From Dipteronia dyeriana (taxonomy: Eukaryota; Streptophyta; Magnoliopsida; Sapindales; Sapindaceae): a stretch of 64,000 nucleotides of DNA. A program made the translations under genes and the position numbers. The stretch lies in assembly GCA_032871835.1 (NCBI GenBank), contig CM065298.1, forward strand, positions 12,467,096-12,531,095, read 5' to 3'. Below, one piece after another: positions 11,742 through 23,840 of the stretch. Position 1 is the stretch's first letter, and each line of letters begins with the position of its first letter. The notes beneath the pieces were generated by a model. The model saw nothing but the letters and a program-made list of their open reading frames with translations, made no database searches and was not told the DNA's origin.

Positions 11742-12337
11742 TTGTACATGCCACATGGTCAGGCCGTGCCAGCACGGCCCAGGCCAAGGCTAGTAGGCGA
11801 AGCCCGTTCGTCATGCCACATGGCCGACATGCCTAGTACGGCACAGCCCAATATCGTGTCAAGCCCCAAGACTGTCTGGAGGCATGGGTCGTACTGTGCC
11901 TCGGGTTTGAGGCCCATGTACCGGCATGGCCCGGCTCACTTTCTAACGTGCTGATCGTTGGGGGAAAAAAATTGAAAAATAAAAATAAAAAACTCTCCAA
12001 AATTACCATTTGCTCCCCATTTCATTTTTTCTATAAATACCCCTCCAATTCAATTTTTTTTTACCTCTCTACTCGAACTCTCTATATACTCTCTACACAC
12101 TCTATAGTATTAATCTCTATAATCTCTAATCTCTCATTCTCTACACCACCCTCCACCAATTCAGAATTTCTCTACAAAGTACAAATTACAAACAATGTTA
12201 ATATCTTATTTATTTTTAATTTTATGTTTATAATTTAAACTTAGTATATTAATTTATGCCTTGGTTAGTTTTATTTATAATTTTTATGTTTAGTATATTA
12301 AGTTATGCTTAGGTTTTATTTATAATATTTATGTTAA

Positions 12338-12900
12338 GTATTTTTATTCTTACATTTATATTTAATATTTATAATTAGTTTTTAATTTTAATATTTGTAC
12401 ATAAAAATTAGTAAATTTAATATTTAATTTATGCTTAGTTTTTAATTTTAATATTTATGTTTGGTATTTTTACTCTTAAGTTTATATTTAATATTTATGA
12501 TTTTATGTTTATTATATCTAATATTTATACTTATTTTTAATTTAATTTTTAATTTATGTTTAGTTTTTAATTTTAATATTTATACTTAGTATCTTTATTC
12601 TTAGGTTTATATTTAATATTTAAGATTTTATGTTTAGTATATTTTAATATTTATACTTTATTTTTAATTTTAATATTTTTGTTTAGTATTTTAATTCTTA
12701 TGTTTATATTTAATATTTATGATTATAAGTTTAGTATATTTAAAATTTACGCTTAATTTTAGTTTTAAGATTTATGCTTAATAATTAATAAATTTAATAT
12801 TTAATTTATGCTTAGTTTATTATTTTAATATTTATGCTTAGTATTTTTATTCTTAGGTTTATATTTCATATTTTTGGCATAATGCTTATTTTTAATTTTA
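12338..12900. repeat. Degenerate AT-rich tandem repeat, unit roughly 100-155 bp
   Basis: Five imperfect copies start gtatttttattctta at about 12338, 12464, 12589, 12686 and 12841. They lie between the hAT 5' end and the transposase start, probably in a 5' UTR intron, since the ATG is preceded by an acceptor-like attgtag. Confidence 0.6.
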
Positions 12901-14372
12901 TTATTTATGCATATTTTTATTAGTTTTTACTTTTTTAATTTAATATTTATACATTGTAGGAAATGGATCCTATTAGGATTCCTACTCATTTTCTCGATGG
13001 ATTGAACATGGACAAGGATGACTATGAATTTCCTTACTGCCACCAAAATTCGGACTCAAGCAAAGGCCAAGAAAGTCAAGGACTACCCGGCCCTTCATCC
13101 ACACTGGTGTCGACCACATCAAGACACAGACCTAAAAAGAAGACATCTCAGGTATGGAATTATTTTGACCGGAAAAACATAACCGACCCAGACAATCAAG
13201 TAATATCAATGGCTCGTTGTAAATTTTATAAGAATTTATTGACCGGTTCTAAGCACGGAACAAGACATTTGAAAAGTCATAGGGAATCATGCATGCGTAA
13301 ACACGGTGGGGTAGATACTACTAGACAAACACAACTACAACGGAACCCAGACATGTCCATTATGACGTGGAGATATGACAACGACAATGCTAAGGAATGC
13401 ATGTTAAGTCATATTGCATAAACGGGTAAACCAATTAGTTTCGGTGACAGTCCTTTTTTTCAAAATTTTATCAAAAAATATACATCCCCCGATTTATTGC
13501 TATGTTTAGAAACACTGCTGGAACCGATTTACAAAAATATTTTTACTTCGACCGAGCCAACTTGATCTCTCAATTAGAGCATTTTAATTGTTCATATTGC
13601 ACTAACTTCTGATATTTGGAACACACATTCCAAATGTGGCTATCTATGTGTCACGCGACATTATTTAGATTCTGATCAATAGATTCAAAAAAGAATTCTT
13701 GGTTTTTATCCCATGGATTTTGGCCATACCGCTTAAAATATTTATGATGTTATTTCTGAAGTTTTAAATGATTTTAGACTTTATGGACACATTCTTTCCC
13801 TCACATTAGATAATGCATCATCAATCAAAGCATCCATTAACTTGTTTCTCAAGCTGGGTGACCATCTCTTCCACTAACGGTGTGCATATCACATCATAAA
13901 TTTAATTTTGAAATAGGGTTTCATGGTTGTAAGCGATCATATAGATCGTATCAGAAATACCCTTTCTTATATCAGCTACTCTAACCAAGGAGTGGCAAGT
14001 TTTCAGATACTGTAAGGTTAACGACAAACAATCATGTTGGTTCCAAACAAATATGTCGGTAACATGAAACTCCACTTACTTAATGTTAAAAAGTGTAATT
14101 GATTATTCTACAGAAATTACAGGTTATTATAATATGAAAATGCCCCTAGTGGGTGGTCCAACATTAATCGACGACGATTGGTATATGGAAAATATTTTTA
14201 TTAATTTTTTAAAGTTTTTTTACGATTCAACTGTACTTCTTTTTGGGGTCTATTACCTCACAACTTCTCTTTAATTGTATTATATTTTAGAAATATTTGA
14301 AATTTTATACTCTTATAGAGAGAATCTCATCTTAAGCACTATAAATCTAGTTTTAGTAACCAAGACAGACCC

Positions 14373-15240
14373 GGTTGAGGATTCTAGTTCGTCTTCAACT
14401 GATTCTGAGAGAAACTAGGGGGCTTTTTCGAAGATTAATATATTACAAGGAGATTGCTCTACTCAAAACATACGAGTTGGGCTTGCACAAGATATGCCTT
14501 CTCAGTGTGGGCTTGACAATCAAATAATTAATCTACCCATGATTGAAGAAGGGGAACTCACAACTCATAGACCCAAGTTAGTGGGTTAGGATTTTATTAT
14601 TCAGAAAGACATAACAGGTATTTCAGTTGATTTAAGAACGGATCATCTTTTTGGGTCGGCTTTGAATTAAACTGTTCAGAAAGGGTCATCCTCTCTAGAA
14701 CGGTCTTCTCATTCTTATGGTGGTGAAAACAACGATGAAATCAACGATTCAGGGAATCCAAATTCTTGCGATTTGGGGAATCCAAATTCCTGCGATTCTG
14801 GTAAGTCTTCGGATTCTAATCCTCTTTTACATGGTGAACCTCAAATTGATATCCTGCCCAAGACTCCAAGTAAAAGGAAAAGCAGAAAGAGAAGCCATGC
14901 TATGAAGACCAAAAATTCAAAAATTATCGATCGCAGGCCTGTTGATGTAGCGGACAAAGGAGATAGCAGTGACAGAGCTTGGAATCTGGAGGTCGAAATC
15001 GCCAAGGTTATAGAGAAGGGAGTAGCTTTAGGTGTTAATTTCAATAAAACTAGGAATGAAGAATCTCAGTCCGATGACGGTCAGGCTTGGAATCTGGACG
15101 AAGAAGTGGCTAAAATTATAGAAAGTGGTATAGCTCTCGGCTTTGATTTAGCGATAAGGAGAAAGAAATGGCTGGAATTTTATCCAATAGGGAGATTGAA
15201 GACGTGGAGAGAAGAAGGATGGAAAAAAACTCTTAACTAG
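14373..15240 (+). pseudogene. LINE ORF1 carboxy-terminal part
   Basis: Several stops interrupt 14373-14770; 14773-15240 is open. It holds the short duplication GNPNSCDLGNPNSCDSG, a basic stretch (KRKSRKRSHAMK) and two copies of the tail motif: AWNLEVEIAKVIEKGVALG and AWNLDEEVAKIIESGIALG. The same paired motif occurs at the same place, just before the endonuclease, in the first LINE. Function unknown; ORF1 proteins bind the element RNA. Confidence 0.75.
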
Positions 15241-15270
15241 TGTAGGGGGTTGGGGTTTCGTTAAGCTTCT

Positions 15271-18200
15271 ATGTTAGCTTTGTCATGGAATATTAGAGGG
15301 TTGGGGAAGGATGGTAAAAGGAAGATTGTTAGGGATCTGGTTAGTAAGTACATACTGATTGTCTACTTTCTTTAAGAATCTAAGTTGAGCAATTTTGACA
15401 GTAAGATTCTCATTTCTTTGAGTGGTCAGTGGCTCAATCGAGGTTTGGGTGAGGGTTCGATAGGGTCGGCTGGTGGTTTGATAACGTTATGGAATGGAGA
15501 CCTGTTCCCAGTTAAAGCTTGTATTAAAAATACTTGTTGCATCGTGTTAGCTGGGGTTTTGGTGAAACAGGGGAAAGAAATAGCTTTTTGCAATGTTTAC
15601 GCTCCTAACCTTGAGAGTGGCAGAGTTGATTTGTGGGATTTCATTTTAAAAACTCAAGTCTCTTTTCCGATGCCTTGGTGTATAGGAGGCGATTTCAACA
15701 CGGTTCTCTGTGCAAAGGAGAGGATATGGATTGAGATCAATTTGGCTTCTATGAAGTCTTTTAATTCTTTCATCCGTCGTGCCAAAGTGATCGATATGCC
15801 ATTGAACAGATTATCTTTCACATGGTCCAATAATAGGGAGTATGCCTTATGGGCTCGTCTCGATAGATTCCTCATTTCACCTTGGATTTTATCGTGGTTT
15901 CCTAAGATTGCCCAAAATGGTCTTTCAGGAAGTATTTCTGACCATGGTGCAATTATGTTAGGAGATCCAAGAGAGGACCGGGATCTTTACCCTTTTCGTT
16001 TTTATAATAACTGGATGAAGGATGATGTTTTGATGAATCAAGCTATGGTTGGTTGGGTGAGCTACAGGTCAATTTGGTTTGCTGGTTTCATTTTGTCAGC
16101 TAGAGTAAAATCCTATAAAAATCACATTCAGAATTATCTTTTGTTGAAGAAGAAAGAACCGTTCTCTTTAAAAGACTATGAATTACACTTGTACATTATG
16201 GAGAAAAAAACAATGGTTGAGGGATGGACAGAGGTTTTACAAAAACGAAGGATCAACATTCTCTCGAAATTATGTAGGGGAATTCGAAAGGAAGAGCAAT
16301 TGTGGCGACAAAAGACGAGGGTGAAATGGTTGAAGGAGGGAGACAAGAACTCTTAGTTCTTTCATTGCATTGCCAACAACAGAAGAAGAAACAATTATAT
16401 AGGCGACATTGTTATTGAAGGTAATAGAATTTCAGATCCTACTGATGTAAAAAATGGGATTCATGATTTCTTCAAAAATGTCTCATGGAAAAGGCCTACA
16501 ATATCAGGTTTGGATCTCAAAGTACTTACAGAAGTGGACAAGGGGAATCTTGAAAAATCTTTCAATGAAGAGGAGGTCTGGACAACGATTAATGGGTGTG
16601 ATTGCAATAAGGCATTAGGGCCTGATGGTCTGAACCTTAATTTCGTTAAGGCTAACTGGGTTTCGATCAAAGACGACTTCATGAATTTCATCAAAGGTTT
16701 CCATGAGGATGAGGCTATCATCAAAGACATAAAAAATATGTTTATTGCTCTCATTCCAAAATGTGGTACGCTCGAGTCCCTTTCTGATTATAGGCCAATC
16801 AGTTTGGTGAATTCTATGTATAAAATCATAGCGAAAGTGCTCGCTAATAGGTTAAAGACAGTGATAAGAGACATTATCAGTGAGTGTCAATCGACTTTTG
16901 TAAGGAATAGGCAGATTATGGATAGCTTTATGGTGGCAGAAGAAATAATCCATTATTGGAAAAGGGATAAGAAAGGTGGCTTGGTCATCAAGTTGGATTT
17001 CGAGAAAGCTTACGAAAATGTAGATCATGCCTTTATGGATTCTATGTTGAAGGTATGGGTTTTGGAGAGAGGTGGAGGTTGTGGATAATGAGTTGTATAT
17101 CAACCCCGAAACTTTCAGTTTTGATAAATGGGAGTCCTACTGCTCAGTTTAGAGTGGAGAGAAGCCTTAGACAGGGCGATCCTCTATCCCCCTTTTCTGT
17201 TCATCATTGTCACAGAGGGATTGAATTGTCTAATCGAAAAGGCAGCCGGTTTAGAATTGGTGAGTGGTGCCACTTTTGGTACTGATTCCATCCACATTAC
17301 ACATCTTCAATTCGCTGATGACATTGTTCTATTTTTCAAACCAAAGATAAAGTATCTTCATAATGTAAGAAGACTTCTTAGTTGTTTTGAATTAGCTACT
17401 TGTCTGAAGTTAAATTGTCACAAATCCTGTTTTGTTAAAATCGGTAAAGGTGGTCCCATGAATGTGGATTGGGCTGAGATTTTTCACTGCAAACAAGTTA
17501 ATCTCCCCATCACTTACCTCGGTCTTCCGCTTGGGGCCAAACCATTTTCAAATTTTTTGTTGGACCCTGTCTTGAAACATATTGAAAGTAGGATGACTCC
17601 TTGGAAAATGAAGTTTTTGAATAAGGGTGGTAGGTTGGTTCTCTTCAAAGCTATTTTATCTAGCATTCCTGCTTACTTTTTATCGATTTTTAAACTTCCG
17701 AAAGGGGTGACCAATACCATTGAAAAGATTCAAAGAAGGTTCTTTTGGGGTGATGGTGTTGAGAAGAAAAAAGCTCATGCTATCAATTGGATAACGTTAT
17801 GCAAGAGTAAGAATTCAGGGAGTCTTGGCATTGGTAGTATGGGTGATAAGAGCAGGAGTTTACTGGCAAAACGTATATGGAGATTTGGTTCGGAGGACAA
17901 GTCTTTATGGAGGTTAGTCATTTGTGCTAAATATGGGGTTTCCAATGCTGCTCTTGATTGGGACTGGAAAGGTAATTGTTGTCCCTCTTCTTTTGTAAAG
18001 ACAGTGGCTAGTCTTTTTACTGAGGGTTCCGGTTCGGAGAAGGTCTTGTGGAAGGGTTTAAAGAACGTGATAAGTAACGGTTTGAGAAGCACGTTTTGGG
18101 ACATTGACACAGGGGAGAGTGGTCAGGTAAGGTCTGCTTGTCCGAGAATATTTGCTTTGTCTACTCAAAAACATGGGGTTATAAATGACTTTGGTAAATG

Positions 18201-19411
18201 GCATAGGTCGCAGTGGGTTTGGGAGGTGCCTTTGCGGAGGCCCTGCTTCAATTGGAAGAAGGAGCAATGTAGAGTGTTTATAAGCTGTTTGGACTGCATA
18301 ATCATTCGTAGAGAAGTTCTATATATTCTTGTTTGGTTGTATACTTCAGATGGAAAGTTCACGGTAAGCTCTTTTCGTAGTTGCTTGGAGGACAAGTCTA
18401 CTGTTAATTCTATAGATCTCAAATTCATTTGGCAAGGGTTAAGTCCTCCCAAGACCGATTTTTTTTTTATGGCAACTGTTAAGAGGGAGGATTATGGTGA
18501 GAAAAGTTTTGTATAGGTCTGGTTATGATCCTACTGCCACTTTAATGTGCGCTTTTTATGGTAAGGAAAAGGAATCAATTGATCATCTTTTCCTTCATTG
18601 TCAATGGTCATGGAATCTGTGGACTGAGTGTATGAACTGGTGGGATGTGGAGTGTTGCGCTAATAACTCTGTTTTGGACTGGTTTCATAAATGGACTGGT
18701 TTATGTTCGAAGGCCAAGTATGGGAGCGCTTGGAACACGTTACTCTTTACGGTCACTTGGACTATATGGGAGGCTCGGAATCAACTGGTTTTCAGAGATA
18801 TTAAGACATCAATTATTCAAGCCTCCAACTCTGTTAAGTTTCGCGTGGTTTGGTGGTTTAAGCACCATGGGAAAGGCACCAATACTCCCATTTCTACGAT
18901 GCTTTTAAACCTGAAAGAGAGTTGCATTTTACAGCAGTTGGGCAACCATCGCAAGTTAACAAGATGGATCCCTCCTCCAAGCAATGCTTTGAAATTCAAT
19001 GTGGATGGTTCGACAAGGGGTGATCCCAGAAATGTTGGGATAGACGGGGTTTTGAGGAACAATTCAGGTCTGATTTTAGACTTGTTTTCATTTTTTATGG
19101 GGATTGGAAACTCAAGTTTTGTTGAGATTTCTACGATCCATAAGGCGGCTTCTTTATTTTCTCAATCGGCTTCTCTGATAGACAAAGAAATTGACATTGT
19201 TAGCGACTCGTCTGAGGCCGTTTCTTTGGTAAACTCTGATGGTCCAGGGAATTTGATCCACAAGAACATCATTTTAGAGATTCGTTATTGTTTATCTCTT
19301 TTAGGTAACACTCAGATCATCTTCAATCCCAGGACTAGTAATCATTTTGCTGACGGTTTGGCCAAAAACGGTTCAGCTTTGCATGGGGATAAACTAATTT
19401 GGGAGATGTAA
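15271..19411 (+). pseudogene. LINE endonuclease / reverse transcriptase / RNase H polyprotein
   Basis: The frame opens at ATG 15271 (MLALSWNIRGLGK). It is interrupted by TAA at 15373 and TAG at 16354, shifts frame near 17060-17160, and again near 18490. Domains in order: AP endonuclease (GGDFNTVL, ARLDRFLIS, SDHGAI), reverse transcriptase ([47 protein letters not shown]), a zf-RVT-like region (FYGKEKESIDHLFLHC, TIWEARNQLVF), and RNase H (FNVDGSTRGD, DIVSDSSEA, NHFADGLAKN). Catalytic motifs are preserved, so decay is recent compared with the host hAT element. When intact, such a protein nicks the target and copies the element RNA there. Confidence 0.88.
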
Positions 19412-20480
19412 TGTTTGGGTTTTGCTTTCGCTTTTTAGTTTTTGCTTTCGTTATGTTATTTGCTTGGGTTTTTGCCCCTGTTTTCGTTTTCGTTTTGTTG
19501 TTGTTTTGTCTGCGTTTGGCCTCGTCTTCTCCTGTTTTGGGTGCTGGTTTTGTTTTGTTGTGTGTTTGCTCTCTGTGTTTTCCTTGTTGTGTTTCTCTTT
19601 TTTCGCCTTCTTTGGGTCGTTGATTAATCTATGCAGTTCAAAAAAAAATTGTGGTGATGGAGAAAAAATATACAAAATACTCGCATGAAATTCCTTAACT
19701 CTATGCCTTATGTTTTATAGTAGATACTAGGATTAGATTAAATGGTTTAAAAACTTTTCTTGACTTTATGGTTGCCACTTTGATTTTGATCTTTTTACTC
19801 AACATTTTGTCGATCTGCAAACCAAGTTGTTCACAGTTTATTGTAGAATGCAGGTTTGGCGGCATAAACACAGAACAGTCAGAACAACAGGACACTAGCC
19901 CGATGAAGAGAAGTTGAAAAATCTATATAATCGGTAATCAAACAGCTTTATATTCATCATCTCAAACTCTAAGACCTGTTCAAAATCAACATGTCGAACT
20001 GAACACTTTCTTTCAAACTGAGTTCGAAACAGCCCATTAAAAGACGGACTTCCAAAATTTTGATCTACTGTTATGGTGGAAGAATCATAGTGACAGGTAT
20101 CTAGTATTGTCCCAACTAGCACGAGATGTATTCGTCATCCCTGTGTCCACTGTTTGTTCAGAACATGCATTCAACACCTGTGGACGTATAATTAAATCTA
20201 TAAAAGCTTGTCTGACACCTGAGATGATGGTTGTATTAACATGCCTTAATGATTGAGATCATGTAGAGATGAGGATGTAACATCAAACGGAGTACGAAAA
20301 AGTAATTCGAAGTTTTTCCTACCTATACTTTCATGAACCATTAACAGTTAATTTTAAATTTTAAATTATACATGTATTTGTAATTTTGTAATTTGATTAC
20401 ACTCTTTTTCCTTTATCAAGTTTTTATCCCATTGAGTTTTTCTAGATAAGGTTTTTAATGAAGCAATTATGAATCATATA

Positions 20481-21536
20481 AACTGAAATCTGAATAAGTA
20501 AATAAAATGCATCTCTTTCCTATTTTCTTAAGTCTTACAACTTTATGACTTTATTTATTCTTTGAATTATTTTTGTAGATAAATAAAATATGATTTAATC
20601 TATTTTTTACATTTTATTTTATTAGACTAAAATAAATAAGAAATAAATTTTTAACTTAATTAATACAAAAATTCAAAACTAATCCAGTTTTAAAATTATT
20701 GTTGAACATTTAATATTGTCCGACCCATTTATCATGTCTGGTCAGATGTATTAAACAGGCCCTCAATTGGTTAATTAATCTGATTCTCAAGCTATGGAAG
20801 CTTGGATGATTCACTTTTCTGGACACTTCAATATGGAAAATGAATTTATAAAATAAACCGTAGAAAATCAAGTCGATCAGCAATAGTAAAACAAATATAA
20901 CTTGATAGAATTCAGAGTACATATAGAGTTAAGTCTCAAAATTTAAAAACTTTCTGATTAAAGAAAATCTATTATCATGCTATTCAACATCATCAACAAA
21001 GAAACCTGACAATATAAAAACTTGAAGTTCTAATTGACGTAAAGAATCTTCTTATATATTTGTTTTTGGTGAAACTCAACAGTACGAGGAAAATTTTATT
21101 AACAAATAAAAATATAATAACACATAGTCAGGAGAGAACATAATGAACTTGTATAAAACCAATACAATATATAAGATGCAAATAAAACCAAATTAATATA
21201 AATGCATGAGACCGAAATTACAATAGACAAACATGAATGTAATACAAGACACAAAAATGCCAAAGGAGACATAAGTAATTAGCTAACTGATATTTTGGGG
21301 AGACCGAAGAGGACAAGTCCGGCCACCAAGCCAAATCCAAGCAGTTGACACTCAAATAGCCAACAGAATCAAGAAGGAAAGCTTCTTTCAAATACACATG
21401 CATTCCGCAATTCAGCACGCACAAATCCTTGATCGTCTGGAGATCATAATAAATTAAAAGAGTTAGGAGAACTAGCAGTTTTTGAAAAATAAACACATAT
21501 CAAATATAAAGATGACATTATATATATATATATAAA
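20481..21536. other. AT-rich spacer with one non-random segment at 21218-21450
   Basis: Most of this stretch shows nothing. On the minus strand 21450-21260 is less AT-rich, opens after an acceptor-like gatctccag near 21441 and reads TIKDLCVLNCGMHVYLKEAF and LSVNCLDLAWWPDL. It could be a last exon or UTR exon of the NB-LRR gene upstream on that strand, or a relic of something else. I could not join it in frame with confidence. Confidence 0.3.
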
Positions 21537-21846
21537 GTGAGTCTTCCATTAGGGATTCTTTATTTTAACTTCGGTAAGGATCATGATGAAAACATATCGA
21601 TTTTAATGAATTTTAATCTGATTCGTTTTGGTGAGTCCAATGAAATCTATATATGAACAAAATTTGAGAATTTTTCGAACACTAGAATTATTTATCTAAA
21701 TTTTGTTAAATATGAAGGCATTTGACAATAGGCAATTAGGAAAATTCAAGAAAAATAGTTATAGTATTCGAAAAATTATCAAATTTTGTTTATAGACAAA
21801 TTTCATGGAATTCATCATCCACAAAAAAATTCAAATCAAAATTTAT

Positions 21847-21847
<1 letters not shown>

Positions 21848-21878
<31 letters not shown>
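21848..21878. repeat. (AT)n microsatellite
   Basis: An uninterrupted AT run of about 15 units at the junction between the two MITE copies. Confidence 0.9.
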
Positions 21879-21881
<3 letters not shown>

Positions 21882-22020
21882 TGAGTCTCTCCTGAGGGAA
21901 CCCCACCCTAATTACACATTGATTTTAATGAATTTTGATCTGAATGTTTTTGTGAATGACAAGTTCAGTGAAATCGGTATATGAACCAAATTTGAGAATT
22001 TTTCGAGCACTAGAACTATA

Positions 22021-22668
22021 TAGGGGTGGGCGTTGATTGGGCCGGTTCGGTTTTTCATAGAACCGATAAAAAACCGATAAAATTCGGTTTTTAAAAAAGT
22101 GATCCGATCCAATCAAATTGACAAAAACCAACCGATAAAAAACCAACCGAATTGGACCGGTTCGGTTCGGTTTGGTTTTTTTGGTTTTGGGCCTAATGGG
22201 CCAAAATTCTAAATTTCATTTATTACATATTTAGTTCATTTTTTTTAATCTATTGGGCCAAATTTATTTACATCACAATAAAAACATATTAAAAAACTAC
22301 AAAATCCAATACAAAACAGTAAACACATTTCAAAATAATGTCATCCAAATTTTTTGTTGATAGCTAATACAATAGTCAATACCAAACAAAATCAAATTAC
22401 ATTTTAAAATCCAATAAAATATACCTAATAATTGAAGAGTGAAGAGTGGAAGTTAGAATTAGTTTTTTTTTTATAATTTATAGTCGGGTATCGGTTCGGT
22501 TATCCGGTTTTTGGAATTAAACCGAACAAAAACAGATCCAACAGATTTTTTTTAAAATTAGAACCGAACTGAACCGAACCGATCACCCAATCAAAACCGG
22601 TAAAAAACCAATTGGACCGGTTTGATCCACTGGTTCGGTTCGGTTTATTGGTTTTTTGTCCACCCCTA
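22021..22668. mobile_element. hAT-type MITE nested in another MITE
   Basis: Terminal inverted repeat taggggtgggc / gtccaccccta with 8-bp flanking direct repeats gaactata (22013-22020) and gaactatt (22669-22676). The subterminal sequence is full of ggttcggttcggt and aaccgaaccga motifs on opposite strands. No transposase. Excising it rejoins copy B of the surrounding MITE. Confidence 0.8.
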
Positions 22669-23529
22669 GAACTATTTATCCAAATTTTATTAAATATGAA
22701 GGCATAAGAAAATAGGCGAAATATATGAAAATTCAAGAAAAATAGTTGTATTCGAAAAAAATTCAAATTTTATTCATAGGTATATTTTAATAAACTCATC
22801 ATTCATAAAAAAAATTAAGATCAAAATTCATTAAAATCGATATATTTTCATCAACATTCTTACTGAAATTAAAATAAATGATCCCTCGTAGGAGACTCAT
22901 TATATATACATATATATATATATATAAAACCAATCAAAAGACATATTCTAAGATGGACATTATAAAGGAATAGAAAGCTTTCCACATCTCCTACTCTAAT
23001 TCATAACTTCATTATAAACAAGATAGTTTTGTAGCATATAAAACTACTTTTTTTTGGACAGTATATCAAAGTACATTTTCATTATAAAAAAAACCAATAA
23101 ATTTTTAATTCAGCAATATTAGTCAGTCTTGAAACTATCAAATACAAGAGCTTAGTACCCTATTTTCTAATTTAATAACTATAAAATTCAGTAACATAGA
23201 AAATAAAATCCGAACATCATGTTACTAGACAAATATGAAAATAGCATAAAAGAGAGTAAATATTAATGAGTTTTATTGACTCAAATAGCGTGCCAGATAA
23301 TATAATTTGGAAGTAACACAATATTCTCCAAGTTATGTTATATATAATCAATTTGATACAATTACAAATTAGTAATAATTTTTTTATAAAAATGCATCAA
23401 TCTCCATTTAGTAACATAATTTGAAAAATACAATCAGTCTGGTCATATAATTTCGAGTCGCCGTCACTACACTGATATATATAAAAATACAAACATAATA
23501 TGAAAAATAGAAATATGATTTTAATTTAA

Positions 23530-23735
23530 ACAACAATTTATTTATTGAGAAACAAAAGCAACCGAACACAAACAAGATAAACACACCCAGACCACCAACA
23601 ATAGGTAGCCAAAGAATACAACGGGCACCGGAGCAAATAAACCTAGAAAACAGGGGTAAGCAAACAACAGGACTAAACAGTCACAAACCCAAAAAACATC
23701 ACACACCCCAAACAATATGAACAATTAATACAATA
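23530..23735 (-). repeat. LINE 3' end fragment
   Basis: On the minus strand this reads as a T/G-rich segment (ttgggtttgtgactgtttag, cctgttttctagg) ending tttgtttctcaataaataaa, the style of plant LINE 3' UTRs and similar in composition to the tail of the LINE at 19.4-19.6 kb. It probably represents a heavily 5'-truncated insertion. Confidence 0.45.
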
Positions 23736-23739
23736 ATAA

Positions 23740-23840
23740 AATGACGAGACGAGGTTTGTCAGGTGGTAAACCTCTCACACAAACACTATAAGGTTGTGGG
23801 TTCGAGTCATCTCCCTTTAAAAAAACATTGAATTTATATA
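23740..23840 (+). repeat. tRNA-derived SINE-like fragment
   Basis: Contains a B-box-like gtgggttcgagtca at 23798-23811, preceded by an A-box-like tttgtcaggtggtaaacc at 23757-23774, a spacing typical of a Pol III promoter in tRNA-related SINEs. An A-rich tail follows. It is not a complete tRNA: no acceptor stem is formed. Confidence 0.45.

Larger units (their letters stand above)
14350..19648 (+). mobile_element. LINE inserted into the hAT transposase
   Basis: 5'-truncated LINE: it lacks the RRM/DUF4283 part of ORF1 but retains the ORF1 tail, endonuclease, reverse transcriptase and RNase H, a T/G-rich 3' UTR and a short A-tract (about 19640-19648). The flanks are consecutive transposase sequence. 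It is of the same family as the LINE at 0.3-4.3 kb. Target duplication not resolved. Confidence 0.88.
12963..20285 (+). pseudogene. hAT transposase (BED zinc finger, RICESLEEPER/Ac-like), interrupted
   Basis: 12963-13421 is open and encodes the BED-type domain (QVWNYFDRKN, CKFYKNLL, GTRHLKSHRESC). From 13422 the transposase continues with many stops but recognisable blocks (IALTSDIWN, GYLCVTRHYLD, LTLDNAS, CAYHIINLILK, FYDSTVLLFGVYY). At about 14350 the frame is cut by a LINE and resumes right after its A-tract at 19649 (VVMEKKYTKY). The hAT carboxy-terminal dimerisation domain follows at 20060-20250 (VIPVSTVCSEHAFNTCGRII, LTCLND). The protein would bind terminal repeats and catalyse cut-and-paste transposition if intact; this copy cannot. 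Confidence 0.85.
11742..20480 (+). mobile_element. hAT transposon, decayed, split by a LINE
   Basis: The element starts near a GC-rich subterminal block of ggcc-type repeats (11745-11935), as in the intact hAT element at 44.5 kb. It carries a BED zinc-finger start, degenerate transposase and, after the LINE, a hAT dimerisation domain. The 3' untranslated region (20380-20470) is clearly related to that of the second hAT copy (shared actctttttcctt and aaggtttttaa). Outer limits are approximate because I could not find matching terminal repeats or a target duplication. Confidence 0.8.
21537..22905. mobile_element. Two adjacent copies of one MITE family, the second split by another MITE
   Basis: Copy A (21537-21850) and copy B (21879-22020 plus 22669-22905) share long matching stretches, for example tttgagaatttttcga, aaatatgaaggcat and aattcaagaaaaatag. 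The left end of A (gtgagtcttccattaggg...) and the right end of B are inverted repeats of about 80 bp. A has lost its right end and B its left inner part at the (AT)n tract between them. A further right end lies at 60.97-61.15 kb. Flanking TA runs suggest a TA target, not proven. Confidence 0.7.

Noticed and set aside
19399..19688. Hydrophobic ORFs after the LINE RNase H
   Set aside because: T/G-rich LINE 3' UTR; hydrophobicity is a composition effect.
23740..23840. Functional tRNA gene
   Set aside because: Only box-A-like and box-B-like motifs are present; no cloverleaf or acceptor stem can be formed.
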